From Streptomyces celluloflavus (GTDB lineage: Bacteria > Actinomycetota > Actinomycetes > Streptomycetales > Streptomycetaceae): a stretch of DNA of 64,000 nucleotides. The notes beneath the pieces are model-generated. The model did no database searches. It was not told the origin of the DNA and saw only the letters and a program-made list of their open reading frames with translations. The position numbers and the translations under genes were made by a program. The stretch is from positions 1 to 64,000 of the forward strand of contig JOEL01000003.1 in assembly GCA_000720995.1 (NCBI GenBank), given 5' to 3'. Positions 27,131 to 35,530 of this stretch are shown in pieces. Every line of letters begins with the position of its first letter. The first letter of the stretch is position 1.

Positions 27131-28427
27131 GCCGCTCACCCCCGGGGAACTGCTCGCCCTCGACCGGGAGCACGTCTGGCATCCGTACGGACCGATGCCC
27201 GGCCGCACCGAGCCGCTGCTGGTCGAGTCGGCGTCCGGCGTCCGGCTGCGGCTGGCCGAACCGGTCGAGGGCCGCACCGAGCTGGTGGACGGGATGTCGT
27301 CGTGGTGGTCGGCGGTGCACGGCTACCGCCACCCGGTGCTCGACGAGGCCGCGCACGGGCAACTGGACCGGATGAGCCATGTGATGTTCGGCGGACTCAC
27401 CCACGAGCCCGCCGTACGGCTCGCGAAACGGCTGGTCGACATCACCCCGCAGCCGCTGCAGCACGTCTTCCTCGCCGACTCCGGTTCGGTCTCCGTCGAG
27501 GTCGCCGTCAAGATGTGCCTCCAGTACTGGCGCTCGGCCGGAAAGCCCCGTAAACAACGGCTGCTGACGTGGCGCGGCGGCTATCACGGCGACACCTGGC
27601 AGCCGATGTCCGTCTGCGATCCGGACGGCGGGATGCACGAGCTGTGGCAGGGCGTGCTGCCCCGGCAGATCTTCGCGGACGCGCCGCCGCCCGGCTTCGA
27701 CGCCGCACCCGACCCGGCGTACGCGGCGCATCTGCGCGAGCTGATCGCCCGCCACGCCGAGGAGCTGGCGGCGGTGATCGTGGAGCCCGTGGTGCAGGGC
27801 GCGGGCGGTATGCGCTTCCACTCCCCCGGGTATCTGCGGGTGCTGCGGGAGGCGTGCGACGCGCACGGCGTGCTGCTCGTCTTCGACGAGATCGCGACCG
27901 GCTTCGGCCGTACGGGCACCCTCTTCGCGGCCGAACACGCCGGTGTCGCACCGGATGTGATGTGCGTGGGCAAGGCGCTGACCGGCGGGTACCTGACGCT
28001 GGGGGCGACGCTGTGCACGACGGCCGTCGCGGACGGCATCTCGCGCGGCGCGCTGCCGGTGCTGGCGCACGGCCCCACCTTCATGGGCAATCCGCTCGCC
28101 ACCGCCGTCGCCGGCGCCGCCATCGACCTGCTGCTGTCCCAGGACTGGGCCCGCGAGGTCGCGCGGATCGAGACCGGACTGCGCACCGGCCTCGCGGCGG
28201 CGGAGCGCATCCCCGGGGTACGCGAGGTACGCGTCCTGGGTGCGATCGGCGTCGTCCAGCTCGACCACGAGGTGGACCTGGCGGCCGCGACCCGGGCGGC
28301 GGTCCGGGAGGGTGTATGGCTGCGCCCGTTCCGGGACCTCCTCTACACGATGCCGCCGTACATCACCGGCGACGAGGACGTGGCGCGCGTCTGCGCCGCG
28401 GTGTGCGCCGCCGCCCGCGCGGGCTGA
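27123..28427 (+). CDS. bioA: Adenosylmethionine-8-amino-7-oxononanoate aminotransferase
   Basis: This 434-residue class III aminotransferase uses SAM as amino donor to make 7,8-diaminopelargonate. It shows HVWHPYGPM near the N-terminus, [34 protein letters not shown] and the PLP lysine in [11 protein letters not shown]. Its start lies inside the end of bioB, so the two are translationally coupled. It is the usual second step of the pathway and agrees with its neighbours. Confidence 0.95.
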   Translation: MPEPLTPGELLALDREHVWHPYGPMPGRTEPLLVESASGVRLRLAEPVEGRTELVDGMSSWWSAVHGYRHPVLDEAAHGQLDRMSHVMFGGLTHEPAVRLAKRLVDITPQPLQHVFLADSGSVSVEVAVKMCLQYWRSAGKPRKQRLLTWRGGYHGDTWQPMSVCDPDGGMHELWQGVLPRQIFADAPPPGFDAAPDPAYAAHLRELIARHAEELAAVIVEPVVQGAGGMRFHSPGYLRVLREACDAHGVLLVFDEIATGFGRTGTLFAAEHAGVAPDVMCVGKALTGGYLTLGATLCTTAVADGISRGALPVLAHGPTFMGNPLATAVAGAAIDLLLSQDWAREVARIETGLRTGLAAAERIPGVREVRVLGAIGVVQLDHEVDLAAATRAAVREGVWLRPFRDLLYTMPPYITGDEDVARVCAAVCAAARAG

Positions 28428-28564
28428 ACTCCCGTGCGGTGGAGGCCACTTGAGCCGTCGCCTCCGCCGCACGGCCGGGACCACGGCCTGGGCGCCACCC
28501 CAAGCCGCCCATCCCCCAATCCATCCATCCCGCAAGTCATCCAACCCACCATCGGAGGAACACC

Positions 28565-29266
28565 ATGTCGGTGCTGTTCGTGACGGGCACGGGCACGGAG
28601 ATCGGCAAGACCGTCACCACGGCCGCGATCGCCGCGGCGGCGCTCGGCCGGGGCCGCTCGGTCGCCGTACTCAAACCGGCGCAGACCGGCGTCACCGCCC
28701 ACGAGACGGGCGACGCGGCGGAGGTCGAGCGGCTGGCCGGTCCGGTCACCGCGGTGGAACTGGCCCGCTATCCGGAGCCGTTGGCGCCCGCGACGGCGGC
28801 GCGGCGGGCCGGGCTGCCGCCGGTCGGCCCCGTGGAGATCGCCGAGACCGCGGCCAAACTGGCCGCCGCGCACGACCTGGTGCTGGTCGAGGGCGCGGGC
28901 GGGCTCCTCGTACGCTTCGACGCGCACGGCAACACCCTCGCCGACGCCGCCCGGCTGGCCGGCGCCCCGGTCCTAGTGGTCGTCGAGCCCGGCCTGGGCA
29001 CCCTCAACGCGACGGCGCTGACCGCCCTGGCCCTGCGCTCGTACGGACTCGACTGCCCCGGCATCGTCATCGGCAGCTGGCCCGCCACACCCGGTCTCGC
29101 CGCCCGCTGCAACCTCGCCGAACTGCCCGACGCCGCGGGCGCCCCGCTCCTGGGCCTCGTACCGGAGGGCTCCGGCGCACTGCCCCCGGACGCCTTCCGC
29201 ACCGCGGCGCCCGGCTGGCTGGCCCCCGAACTGGGCGGCTCGGACACGTTCCGGATCCCGGCCTGA
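28565..29266 (+). CDS. bioD: Dethiobiotin synthetase
   Basis: This 233-residue P-loop ATPase starts MSVLFVTGTGTEIGKT, the BioD Walker A with the family Thr-Glu-Ile-Gly pattern, and has KPAQTG and VEGAGGLLV, both standard BioD motifs. It closes the ureido ring of dethiobiotin. The ATG follows GGAGG at good spacing. It comes 137 bp after bioA in the same direction. The gap has no gene and a C-rich, purine-poor tract, so a second promoter here is possible. Confidence 0.94.
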   Translation: MSVLFVTGTGTEIGKTVTTAAIAAAALGRGRSVAVLKPAQTGVTAHETGDAAEVERLAGPVTAVELARYPEPLAPATAARRAGLPPVGPVEIAETAAKLAAAHDLVLVEGAGGLLVRFDAHGNTLADAARLAGAPVLVVVEPGLGTLNATALTALALRSYGLDCPGIVIGSWPATPGLAARCNLAELPDAAGAPLLGLVPEGSGALPPDAFRTAAPGWLAPELGGSDTFRIPA

Positions 29267-29379
29267 CGGTGGCCGGGGCTCGGCGTAACGGCGGCCGGGT
29301 TCCCGCCTGACGGCGGCTGGGTGAGGCATGCCGCGGGAGGGCGGGGAGATGGTCCGCCGGCGGCGCCGACCGGCCTCGG

Positions 29380-29901
29380 CTACGTCCGGGCCTGCTGCTC
29401 GCCCCGATCGCAGGAGAGCACCCGAGTGATGGTCCCGTCGTCCTCGGCGATATCCCGGAGGTGACGAAACCCGAGCCTGCGAAGGACCGTCAGCGAGGCG
29501 GTATTCGGCTCCGCCACGGTCGCGTGGACCTGCTCCAGGTTCAGCGTTCCGAAGCCGTGGGCGACCACCGCCCGCGCCAGCTCGGTGCCGAGACCGCGCC
29601 CCCACATCTCGGGTGCGAGGGCATAAATCAGCTCATGCCCCTCGACGACCTTCGCCGGCTTGATCTCCGCGTGGCCCACCAGGCGGCCGTCCTGGCGCAC
29701 CACCCAGACGTCGAAACCGTCGCTTGCGTAGGCGTGGTCGAAGATCCGGGCGAACGTGGCGCGATAGTCGGCCTCGGGCCAGGGCCCGTCGCCCATCCAC
29801 CTGGAAACCCGGGCATCCGTGAAGAACGCCACGAAACCGTCCTCATCAGCGGGTACGTAGGGCTCAAGCAAGAGTCGGTCGGTGCGCAGCGTGGGAGTCA
29901 T
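29380..29901 (-). CDS. GNAT acetyltransferase (RimJ/RimL-like)
   Basis: This 173-residue protein begins LRTDRLLLEPYVPADEDGF, the usual start of the RimJ/RimL group. It carries the acetyl-CoA loop MWGRGLGTELARAVVAHGF (about 112) and the final strand-helix NTASLTVLRRLGF. Substrates of this group include ribosomal protein N-termini and small amines; nothing here tells which. It is divergent from a second GNAT gene at 30050, with a 12-bp inverted repeat between them. It is a single-gene unit convergent with bioD. Confidence 0.85.
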   Translation of the reverse strand: MTPTLRTDRLLLEPYVPADEDGFVAFFTDARVSRWMGDGPWPEADYRATFARIFDHAYASDGFDVWVVRQDGRLVGHAEIKPAKVVEGHELIYALAPEMWGRGLGTELARAVVAHGFGTLNLEQVHATVAEPNTASLTVLRRLGFRHLRDIAEDDGTITRVLSCDRGEQQART

Positions 29902-29933
29902 GGCGAGCGACGCTATCCGTCACGGATTGCGCT

Positions 29934-29972
29934 CGGCAACGGACTTACTTCTGCCGCCGGAGTCCGTTGCCG
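29934..29972. promoter_or_regulatory. 12-bp perfect inverted repeat between two divergent GNAT genes
   Basis: CGGCAACGGACT (29934-29945) and AGTCCGTTGCCG (29961-29972) are exact reverse complements with a 15-bp spacer. It lies 33 bp upstream of the leftward gene and 78 bp upstream of the rightward one. It could be a shared operator or a hairpin in the leader of the rightward mRNA. Confidence 0.4.
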
Positions 29973-30049
29973 GTGCCGAGGCAGAGACCGACGGAGCGCG
30001 GCAAGCTATCGCAGTTGACGTCCCGCGATGCGCCCGGTTTCCTGCTGCG

Positions 30050-30490
30050 ATGACCGATCTTCGTATCGCGCCGGTGGACGGCGACGCCATGCTTCAGGAC
30101 TGGCGCTACGTCCACAACGCGATCATCCCCACCGCCGCGTTGTCCCTCGACGAGGTGCGTGAGCGCGTCCTGCGCAACCGGTTGGCGGTCGCGTATCTCG
30201 GGGACGTTCTCGTGGGCTGCTCGACGGTGCGTCCGCCCACGAACGACGCGTCGGTGGCCACCGTGATCGCCCGGGTGCTCCCCGCTCACCGGCGGCAGGG
30301 GTTCGGCGGGGACCTCTTCGCACAAGGGCTGGCGCAGGCGCGGAAGCTCGGCGCGGACCTGGTCGAGACGGTCGTCCTGGCCTCCAACGTGGACGGCCTG
30401 CGGTTCGCGCACGCGCACGGATTCGTCGAAGTGGACAGATATCTGCTGCCGGGTGACAGCGTGCCCTTCATCGATTTGCGGCTGGCCTGA
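30050..30490 (+). CDS. GNAT acetyltransferase
   Basis: This 146-residue N-acetyltransferase fold starts MTDLRIAPVDGDAML, with a short N-terminal helix pair, the acetyl-CoA pyrophosphate loop RRQGFGGDLF (about 84) and a terminal NVDGLRFAHAHGF segment. ATG at 30050 begins the recognisable domain; a longer in-frame start at 29882 would run across the inverted repeat and lacks domain similarity. The substrate is unknown. It is unrelated in detail to the neighbouring RimJ-like protein, so the pair is not a recent duplication. Confidence 0.8.
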   Translation: MTDLRIAPVDGDAMLQDWRYVHNAIIPTAALSLDEVRERVLRNRLAVAYLGDVLVGCSTVRPPTNDASVATVIARVLPAHRRQGFGGDLFAQGLAQARKLGADLVETVVLASNVDGLRFAHAHGFVEVDRYLLPGDSVPFIDLRLA

Positions 30491-30719
30491 ACCGGGCTCC
30501 GGCCGTCCCGCGCGGCCGTGCTCCGGCCTTCGCCGTGCGTAGAACGACCGGCCCGCACTGACGGTTCGGCCCCGGGCCGACGAGGTCACCGCGCCACCGC
30601 GCAGGAAGCGCGCGGTCGGGTCCGGGCGGTGAGCGGGTCGGCCCGCAGGGCGCGGGCGTATGTCTCGTCGGTGCCGGGGACCGGGAATCGCCCTCGCATC
30701 CGCGGACCCGGCCGGCGGC
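30491..30719. other. Non-coding stretch after the GNAT gene
   Basis: The whole gap from 30491 to 30796 is 306 bp. Apart from the hairpin at 30720-30757 I see no gene with domain content, only GC-rich shadow reading frames. Confidence 0.5.
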
Positions 30720-30757
30720 CCGCGCCGGTTCTTCCCGTACCGGAGGAACCGGCGCGG
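30720..30757 (-). terminator. Hairpin downstream of the AadA-like gene
   Basis: CCGCGCCGGTTC (30720-30731) and GAACCGGCGCGG (30746-30757) form a perfect 12-bp stem with a 14-base loop. It lies 40 bp beyond the stop of the leftward nucleotidyltransferase gene. There is no T tract, as is common for actinobacterial terminators. Confidence 0.5.
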
Positions 30758-30796
30758 ATCGGCGGGGCTCGGCGGGGATCGGGTGCCTGCGGATCG

Positions 30797-31726
30797 TCAA
30801 TCGCCGGGGGCGCGGCGGCTTGGCCTCCGGTCCGGTGTCGGTAAAGCAACCGCCGGGGAGGACGGGCCGGTGGTACCGGAGCCGCTCTCCGCGGCCGGGG
30901 ACGCCGGTCGGACGGCGCCTTCTCCGGTCGCCGGTCCCGCGCAGTCCGCAGCGACCGCGCATACGGCATCGAGGAGACCGGCCAGTTGCGTGGAGAGTTC
31001 GCTCGGCAGCGGAGTCTCATCGCGTACGGCCTGGGACAGGCGCCACTCCTGCGCGGCGTCGATCACCGGGCGGAAACGCGGCCACCGGGCACGCACCCGG
31101 CGCGCGGCTTCGGCCTTGCTCGCCTGCCTCGCCGTCGTCAGCGTCAGCAGGGCCCGGCAGGCGGTCAGGACCACGTAGGCGTGTCCGCCCCGGTGGGTCA
31201 CCCGGGAAGCCCCGGTACGGAGCGACAGCACGTCGCGGGCCACGGCCTCGCGCACCAGCCCCGCGGGCACCCCGGCCACCGCCGATTCCACCGGACGGCC
31301 GTGGAGCGTGATCCCCGTGTCGTGAACGAGCCGCCGGTTCAGAATCCAGCCTTGCGCCGCAGGGCCCGTCCGGAACGGTGAACCGGGTGACACCGTGGCC
31401 AGAACCGGCGGTTCATCCACGGCACTCAGCTCACGGGAGAGGGACGCGGCAGGCAGATAGAGGATGTCGAGTCGGTCGAGGAAATCCGGGTGCCCGGCCC
31501 AGAAGCGGCGGTGGCCGGCGTCCAGCGAGCTCAGAGTGCCGGGCCCCAGGTCGTCGGCGACGGCTGCCAGCAGGTCGATGTCGCTGACCCCCTCGTCGTA
31601 GTCGCCGCTCACCGCCGACCCGTACAGATACAGGCCCACCAGCCGGTCGCCGAGCACCGACCGGATCTCGTGCAGCAGGTCGGGCAGCACCTCCCGCACG
31701 GTGTGCGGGAGGTCCACGTCCGTCAA
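30797..31726 (-). CDS. Aminoglycoside nucleotidyltransferase-like protein (AadA/ANT(3'')-like)
   Basis: This protein has about 309 residues. The N-terminal nucleotidyltransferase domain has YLYGSAVSGDY and SDIDLLAAV, the GSx(n)DxD metal and nucleotide site. A C-terminal helical domain follows, with the AadA-like run of conserved positions (GWILNRRLVHDTG, ARDVLSLRTGASR). The last 45 or so residues are Pro/Ser/Ala rich and probably disordered. No ATG fits; TTG at 31726 has GGAGG four bases upstream, and GTG at 31717 is an alternative. Members adenylylate streptomycin or spectinomycin, but chromosomal Streptomyces homologues need not confer resistance. An APH(6)-like kinase gene lies upstream on the same strand. 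Confidence 0.75.
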   Translation of the reverse strand: MTDVDLPHTVREVLPDLLHEIRSVLGDRLVGLYLYGSAVSGDYDEGVSDIDLLAAVADDLGPGTLSSLDAGHRRFWAGHPDFLDRLDILYLPAASLSRELSAVDEPPVLATVSPGSPFRTGPAAQGWILNRRLVHDTGITLHGRPVESAVAGVPAGLVREAVARDVLSLRTGASRVTHRGGHAYVVLTACRALLTLTTARQASKAEAARRVRARWPRFRPVIDAAQEWRLSQAVRDETPLPSELSTQLAGLLDAVCAVAADCAGPATGEGAVRPASPAAESGSGTTGPSSPAVALPTPDRRPSRRAPGD

Positions 31727-32089
31727 GCCGCCTCCGGCCACGGCACGGGGACGGTGCGGCAGTTGTCGATCCCTGGGGTCGTCCACCTCGCCACCGTGCC
31801 ACGGCTTCGCCCTCGATCGCGGTGTGTTGCCGGGCGCAGTGCGTTGCCGGGCGCAGTGCGTTGCCGGGCTCACCCGCACGTGTACCGGACGCCATCGTGT
31901 CGCGGTATCGCCTGAGTGCGGCAAGTGCCCCGGCCGCGCCCCGCCCGGCCCGCGCCACGATGCTCCGGCACGGCGGGCGGGCACGGCAGGGTGGGGTGGG
32001 AGCCCTGGACGGTACGGCTCCCGGCCCGTCACCCCGCGCTTCCCGACAACTGCGGCGTACGGCCCTTCCGGGGTGGCTGTGGCGAGCAG
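31727..32089. other. Gap between the AadA-like and APH(6)-like genes
   Basis: The 363 bp hold no credible gene. They contain a 17-bp tandem repeat (31826-31869) and probably the promoter of the AadA-like gene. Confidence 0.5.
31826..31869. repeat. 17-bp tandem repeat, 2.6 copies
   Basis: The unit GTTGCCGGGCGCAGTGC occurs at 31826-31842 and 31843-31859, followed by a 10-base partial copy at 31860-31869. It lies about 100 bp upstream of the AadA-like gene start. It is probably a replication-slippage product. Confidence 0.85.
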
Positions 32090-33016
32090 CTACGACGAAC
32101 GGTGCAGCAGGGCCGTGGCGATGGCGATCTGGGCCGGTCCCAGCGCGGTCTTGCCGTCTTCGATGTCCCACAGCGCGTTCTGCAACACGCGGCCGAGAGT
32201 CCAGCCGGCGGCCCGCCGCCGGTCCAGGCCGACGACCTCGGTCAGCAGGTCGAAGCAGCGGAGCACCGCCCGCGCGATGTCACCCGTCGCCAGCACCTCG
32301 TCCCATCTGTTGTCCAGCGCCGGCAGCAGCTCGAATCCGGGGTCGCCCGCCAGCGGTTCGGGGTCGATGGCCAGCCACGGCTCCCGCTCCCCGGCGAGGA
32401 CGTTGTCGTAGTGCAGGTCCCAGTGCAGCAGACGGTCACCGGGTTCGCCGATCAGCTCGGCCACGGCGGAGGCGCAGGTGCGCACCAGTCGCCGTTCCGC
32501 GGGGTCGCGCAGGGCCGGCACGGCCTGCGGGGTCCGGTCGAGCATGGCGGCGGCGAGGTCGGACAAGCGGCGCAGGCCCTGGGGAGCGGGCACCGTGGTC
32601 AGCCGGGCCATCAGCTCGGCCAGGACTTGCACGGCCACCTGGTCGTCGGCCACCGAGGACAGGGGCCGCGCCGCGTCCAGCCGTTCCAGCAACTGCGTGC
32701 CGCTCGCCACATCATGGTCGAGCAGGCGCACCATGCCGTCGCCGCGCCATGCCCGCAGACCGGTGGCGACGCCGGCCGTCTCCTCGCGGAGCTGCTGGAG
32801 CTTGAGGACGGCGGGTGCGCCGTCGGCCTGGAGCACGGGCAGGACGAGCGAGGCCATGCCGTATGCGGCCGGGCCGTCGAGCCGCAGCCCCCAGCGCTCC
32901 AGGAAGTCGCCGCCGAGACGGGGAAGTTCGGCGATCCAGGCCCGCGCCTCGGCACCGTGCGCGCCGTAGGACGCGGCGAACTCGTCGGGGACGTCGATGA
33001 GAGTCGACGTGTTCAT
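32090..33016 (-). CDS. Aminoglycoside/hydroxyurea O-phosphotransferase (APH(6)-like)
   Basis: This 308-residue kinase-like protein has a small N-lobe with Lys in VLKLQQLREE (about 89) and the catalytic loop HWDLHYDNVLAG (Asp and Asn of Brenner's motif, about 204). AIDPEPLAGDPGFEL carries the metal-binding DxD-like Asp. This is the pattern of the streptomycin 6-phosphotransferase/hydroxyurea phosphotransferase family. ATG at 33016 has AAGGAG eight bases upstream. It precedes the AadA-like gene by 363 bp in the same direction. Both families modify aminoglycosides, so a resistance role is possible, but no aminoglycoside biosynthetic genes are in view. Confidence 0.85.
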   Translation of the reverse strand: MNTSTLIDVPDEFAASYGAHGAEARAWIAELPRLGGDFLERWGLRLDGPAAYGMASLVLPVLQADGAPAVLKLQQLREETAGVATGLRAWRGDGMVRLLDHDVASGTQLLERLDAARPLSSVADDQVAVQVLAELMARLTTVPAPQGLRRLSDLAAAMLDRTPQAVPALRDPAERRLVRTCASAVAELIGEPGDRLLHWDLHYDNVLAGEREPWLAIDPEPLAGDPGFELLPALDNRWDEVLATGDIARAVLRCFDLLTEVVGLDRRRAAGWTLGRVLQNALWDIEDGKTALGPAQIAIATALLHRSS

Positions 33017-33381
33017 GGGAAAAGTCTCCTTCGTGGGTTCGGAGTCGGGATGCGACGAACGAAGGAGGTCCCGGAGGCGCCCGGATCTCGGGCAGGCGTC
33101 AAAGCATGCCGCCACTTTAACCACACGCGATCCCAACGGATCGGGGAATACCTGCGGGGTGATGCGGTACCCATGGGGTGATGCTCCGGAGTGATCTCCG
33201 GGAACGTGGACGCCCTGGGACGCGGCGACGCTTCGCGCCCCAACAGGGGCGGACCGGTGAGGAATACGCGATACCGCACCCAGGGGCGGACTGTCTCACA
33301 CCCACGTTCGGGGACTCGGTCGCCCGTCGGCGGGGAGACTGACAGCGAGCGCAGTGGCCGTCGTCGCCGGAAGGGGCCGTC
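33017..33381. promoter_or_regulatory. Divergent control region between the APH(6)-like and methyltransferase genes
   Basis: There is no gene in these 365 bp. GGGGTGATGC occurs twice (33156-33165, 33175-33184; 19-bp period), followed by a related GGAGTGATCT (33188-33197) inside CCGGAGTGATCTCCGG. This direct-repeat array upstream of the kinase gene could be a regulator binding region. Confidence 0.35.
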
Positions 33382-34050
33382 ATGTGGCAGCGCAGGAAAG
33401 TTTCACGGGAAACCGTGCACCATCCGATCTTCGCCCGCTACTACGCGCGCTGCGCGGCGGCCGCGGAGGGACGGGCGGGGCTGGCCGCGCTCCGACGTGA
33501 GCTGCTGACGGGGGTGATGGGCCGGGTCATCGAGGTGGGCGCGGGCACCGGACTGAACTTCGCGCACTACCCGGGGACGGTGTCGGAGGTGGTGGCGATC
33601 GAGCCGGAGCCCACGCTGCGGCGGATGGCGCGGACGGCGGCGGCGCGCGCCGAGGTGCCGGTCGATCTGGTGCCGGGTGTGGCGGAGCGACTGCCGGTCA
33701 AGAGCGAGGCGTTCGACGTGGCGGTGGCGTCGCTGGTGCTGTGCTCCGTGCACGATGTGCGGCGGGCGCTCGGCGAGTTGCTGCGGGTCCTGCGCCCCGG
33801 CGGTGAGCTGCGGTTCTTCGAGCACGGGCGGGCGTCCGGCGGTGGGCTGGCGGCGGTGCAGTGGTCGCTGGACCGTACGGTGTGGCCGCTGCTGACGGGC
33901 GGCTGTCACTGCTGGCGCGATCCGCTCGGGGAGATCCGGGCGGCGGGGTTCGAGGTGGTGGGCGTGCGGCGGCTCAACGTGCCGGAGCGGGGCCCGCAGT
34001 TGCCCATGTCGCCCGCGGTACTGGGCACGGCGCGGCGGCCGATCGGCTGA
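33382..34050 (+). CDS. Class I SAM-dependent methyltransferase
   Basis: The protein has 222 residues. VIEVGAGTGLNFAHYP (about 50) is the SAM-binding glycine loop, VVAIEPEP gives the acidic residue for the ribose, and FDVAVASLVLCSVHD and LRVLRPGGELRFFEHG are motifs II and III of the UbiE/Methyltransf_11 type. The start has GGAAGGGG upstream. The acceptor is unknown; the order of motifs and the C-terminal GGCHCWRDPLGEI segment resemble small METTL7-like methyltransferases. It stands alone, divergent from the kinase gene. Confidence 0.85.
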   Translation: MWQRRKVSRETVHHPIFARYYARCAAAAEGRAGLAALRRELLTGVMGRVIEVGAGTGLNFAHYPGTVSEVVAIEPEPTLRRMARTAAARAEVPVDLVPGVAERLPVKSEAFDVAVASLVLCSVHDVRRALGELLRVLRPGGELRFFEHGRASGGGLAAVQWSLDRTVWPLLTGGCHCWRDPLGEIRAAGFEVVGVRRLNVPERGPQLPMSPAVLGTARRPIG

Positions 34051-34120
34051 GCGGACGGCCGGGGTCGGCGCCGCTCGGTACGTGTTCCCGGGTGAGGCAG
34101 ATGCCGGGTGGCGGGTGGCG

Positions 34121-34492
34121 TCACACGGTCCAGGTGCGCAGTTCGTTCGCGATGGTGTGTACATCCGTCGCGCCCGCCCTGATGAGGTGGGCGAGGTCGC
34201 GGACCCGCTCGGGGGAAGTGGCTATCTTCAGGCCGCTGGCGACGAGGTAGCCGTAGGCGACGGCGGTGGCGAACATCGCGTTGGAGCCCTCCAGCGCGGG
34301 CACCTGGAGCAGGAGTTGCAGGAGGGCGGCGGCCCGGTCCTGGGGGTCGGGGTAGACGGGGACGCCGAGGATCTCCGCCTCGTGGCGGCTGACGGCGGCC
34401 ACCAGGGCGCCCCAGTCGGTGACCTGGGGATCGCCGGGGGTGTGCTGTTCGGCGATCAGGAGGAGCCAGGCGAGATCGATGCGGACCGTCAC
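34121..34492 (-). CDS. Fic/Doc-like toxin component lacking the catalytic motif
   Basis: The protein has 123 residues. The layout follows Doc: an N-terminal helix (MTVRIDLAWLLLIAEQH), a VYPDPQDRAAALLQLLLQ helix, then the motif region and a hydrophobic helix. Where Doc has HPFxDGNKR this protein reads VPALEGSNA, so the catalytic His and the anion-binding Asn-Lys/Arg are missing while the Gly is kept. The GTG start overlaps the antitoxin stop (GTGA), so the two are coupled. It is either an inactive remnant or a protein with a changed function; the family placement rests on fold pattern and operon context. Confidence 0.65.
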   Translation of the reverse strand: MTVRIDLAWLLLIAEQHTPGDPQVTDWGALVAAVSRHEAEILGVPVYPDPQDRAAALLQLLLQVPALEGSNAMFATAVAYGYLVASGLKIATSPERVRDLAHLIRAGATDVHTIANELRTWTV

Positions 34493-34779
34493 CTCGCGCC
34501 CGGGTGTCCTTCCCGGCCGGTGGACCGTTCCCGGCCGGTGGTCCGTTCGCGGCCCCGGTCTCCGCCCGGGTCGAGGCCGAATTCCTCCGCGAAGACCCGC
34601 TCGTACTGCTTCATGAAGTCGGAGGCGGCCTCGACGAAGGTCTGGCCGACCTCTCCCGCGTCCTTGAGGACGAGCTCTTCGATATAGCGGTTCACACTCA
34701 CTCCCCGCTGTAGAGCGCGCGCCCGCGCCGCCTCGGCGGTGGCTTCGTCCACACGGACGTTCAGCTGTGTTTTCGCCAC
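34489..34779 (-). CDS. Ribbon-helix-helix antitoxin
   Basis: The protein has 96 residues. TQLNVRVDEATAEAARARAL forms the beta strand and first helix, and GVSVNRYIEELV the second helix of a ribbon-helix-helix DNA-binding domain. The tail from about residue 68 (rich in Arg, Gly and Glu) would bind the partner protein. The GTG start cannot be moved inward without losing the DNA-binding strand. GGAGG sits only one base before it, which suggests leaderless or poorly spaced initiation. It is encoded first, with the Fic-like gene coupled behind it. Confidence 0.8.
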   Translation of the reverse strand: MAKTQLNVRVDEATAEAARARALQRGVSVNRYIEELVLKDAGEVGQTFVEAASDFMKQYERVFAEEFGLDPGGDRGRERTTGRERSTGREGHPGAR

Positions 34780-34785
34780 TCCTCC

Positions 34786-34815
34786 AAGCTAGCGCGCATC
34801 CGCTAGCACCAGCAA
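34786..34815 (-). promoter_or_regulatory. Promoter and palindromic operator of the antitoxin-toxin pair
   Basis: On the minus strand, TTGCTG (34810-34815) and TAGCTT (34786-34791) are 18 bases apart and lie just before the antitoxin GTG. The perfect repeat GCTAGCG-N6-CGCTAGC (34788-34807) fills the spacer. A ribbon-helix-helix protein bound here would block the promoter, giving classic autoregulation. Confidence 0.6.
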
Positions 34816-35005
34816 GCAGCCAGGCTCCGACGTCCGGCCCGGCCCGCACCCCCTTCCCCCGATTGCCCGTCCGGCGGCCACCGCCTCCCGGTCCGTCCCG
34901 GCGGCCACCTCGATCGTGCCCGCTGCCACCGGCGTCCGGCCGGCGGTCCCGTACCAGGTCACCGCTCTGTCAGGGGCGGACGGAGAGCCATGGTGTGATG
35001 GCGTC

Positions 35006-35398
35006 GTGAACCGCGCCGTGGAAGAGACCAACCGCCGCATGCTTCGGGCGCGGGATGCGATGGACCGCGCCTACGCACAGCCGCTGGACGTGCCGGCCCT
35101 GGCTCGGATTGCCCATGTCTCACCGGCGCACTTCGCCCGCACCTTCCGGGCCACGTTCGGCGAGACACCGCACCGCTACCTCCAGCGCCGCCGTGTCGAG
35201 CGTGCGATGTTCCTGCTGCGGGAGACCGACCGCAGCGTGACGGACATCTGCTTCGAGGTCGGCTTCGGCAGTCCGGGAACGTTCAGCCGCACCTTCCGCG
35301 CCATCGTCGGCCGGTCGCCGCGGACGTACCGCAAGGAAGCGACGCCCTCGGGCGTGCCGACGTGCTTCACGATGGCGTGGATGCGGCCGAGCGCCTGA
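35006..35398 (+). CDS. Small AraC-family transcriptional regulator
   Basis: This protein has about 130 residues and is essentially only the AraC DNA-binding domain. The first helix-turn-helix is VPALARIAHVSPAHFARTFR and the second SVTDICFEVGFGSPGTFSRTFR, ending with the family RSPRTYRK. There is no separate ligand-binding domain. The start is taken as GTG 35006, since upstream in-frame sequence has no domain content; ATG 35039 is possible. Its target is unknown, and no gene follows in the same direction. Confidence 0.8.
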   Translation: MNRAVEETNRRMLRARDAMDRAYAQPLDVPALARIAHVSPAHFARTFRATFGETPHRYLQRRRVERAMFLLRETDRSVTDICFEVGFGSPGTFSRTFRAIVGRSPRTYRKEATPSGVPTCFTMAWMRPSA

Positions 35399-35530
35399 CC
35401 GCCCGCGCGGCCTGCGCCGGCCGTCGGCTGAGCGTCGGCGAGCTGGGCCTGGAGGCCGGCGCCAACACTCACGGCGGTGTCGGTCGCCACGGAGCCGCAC
35501 CACCGGGCCCGGCCCACCACTGGGCCCGAC

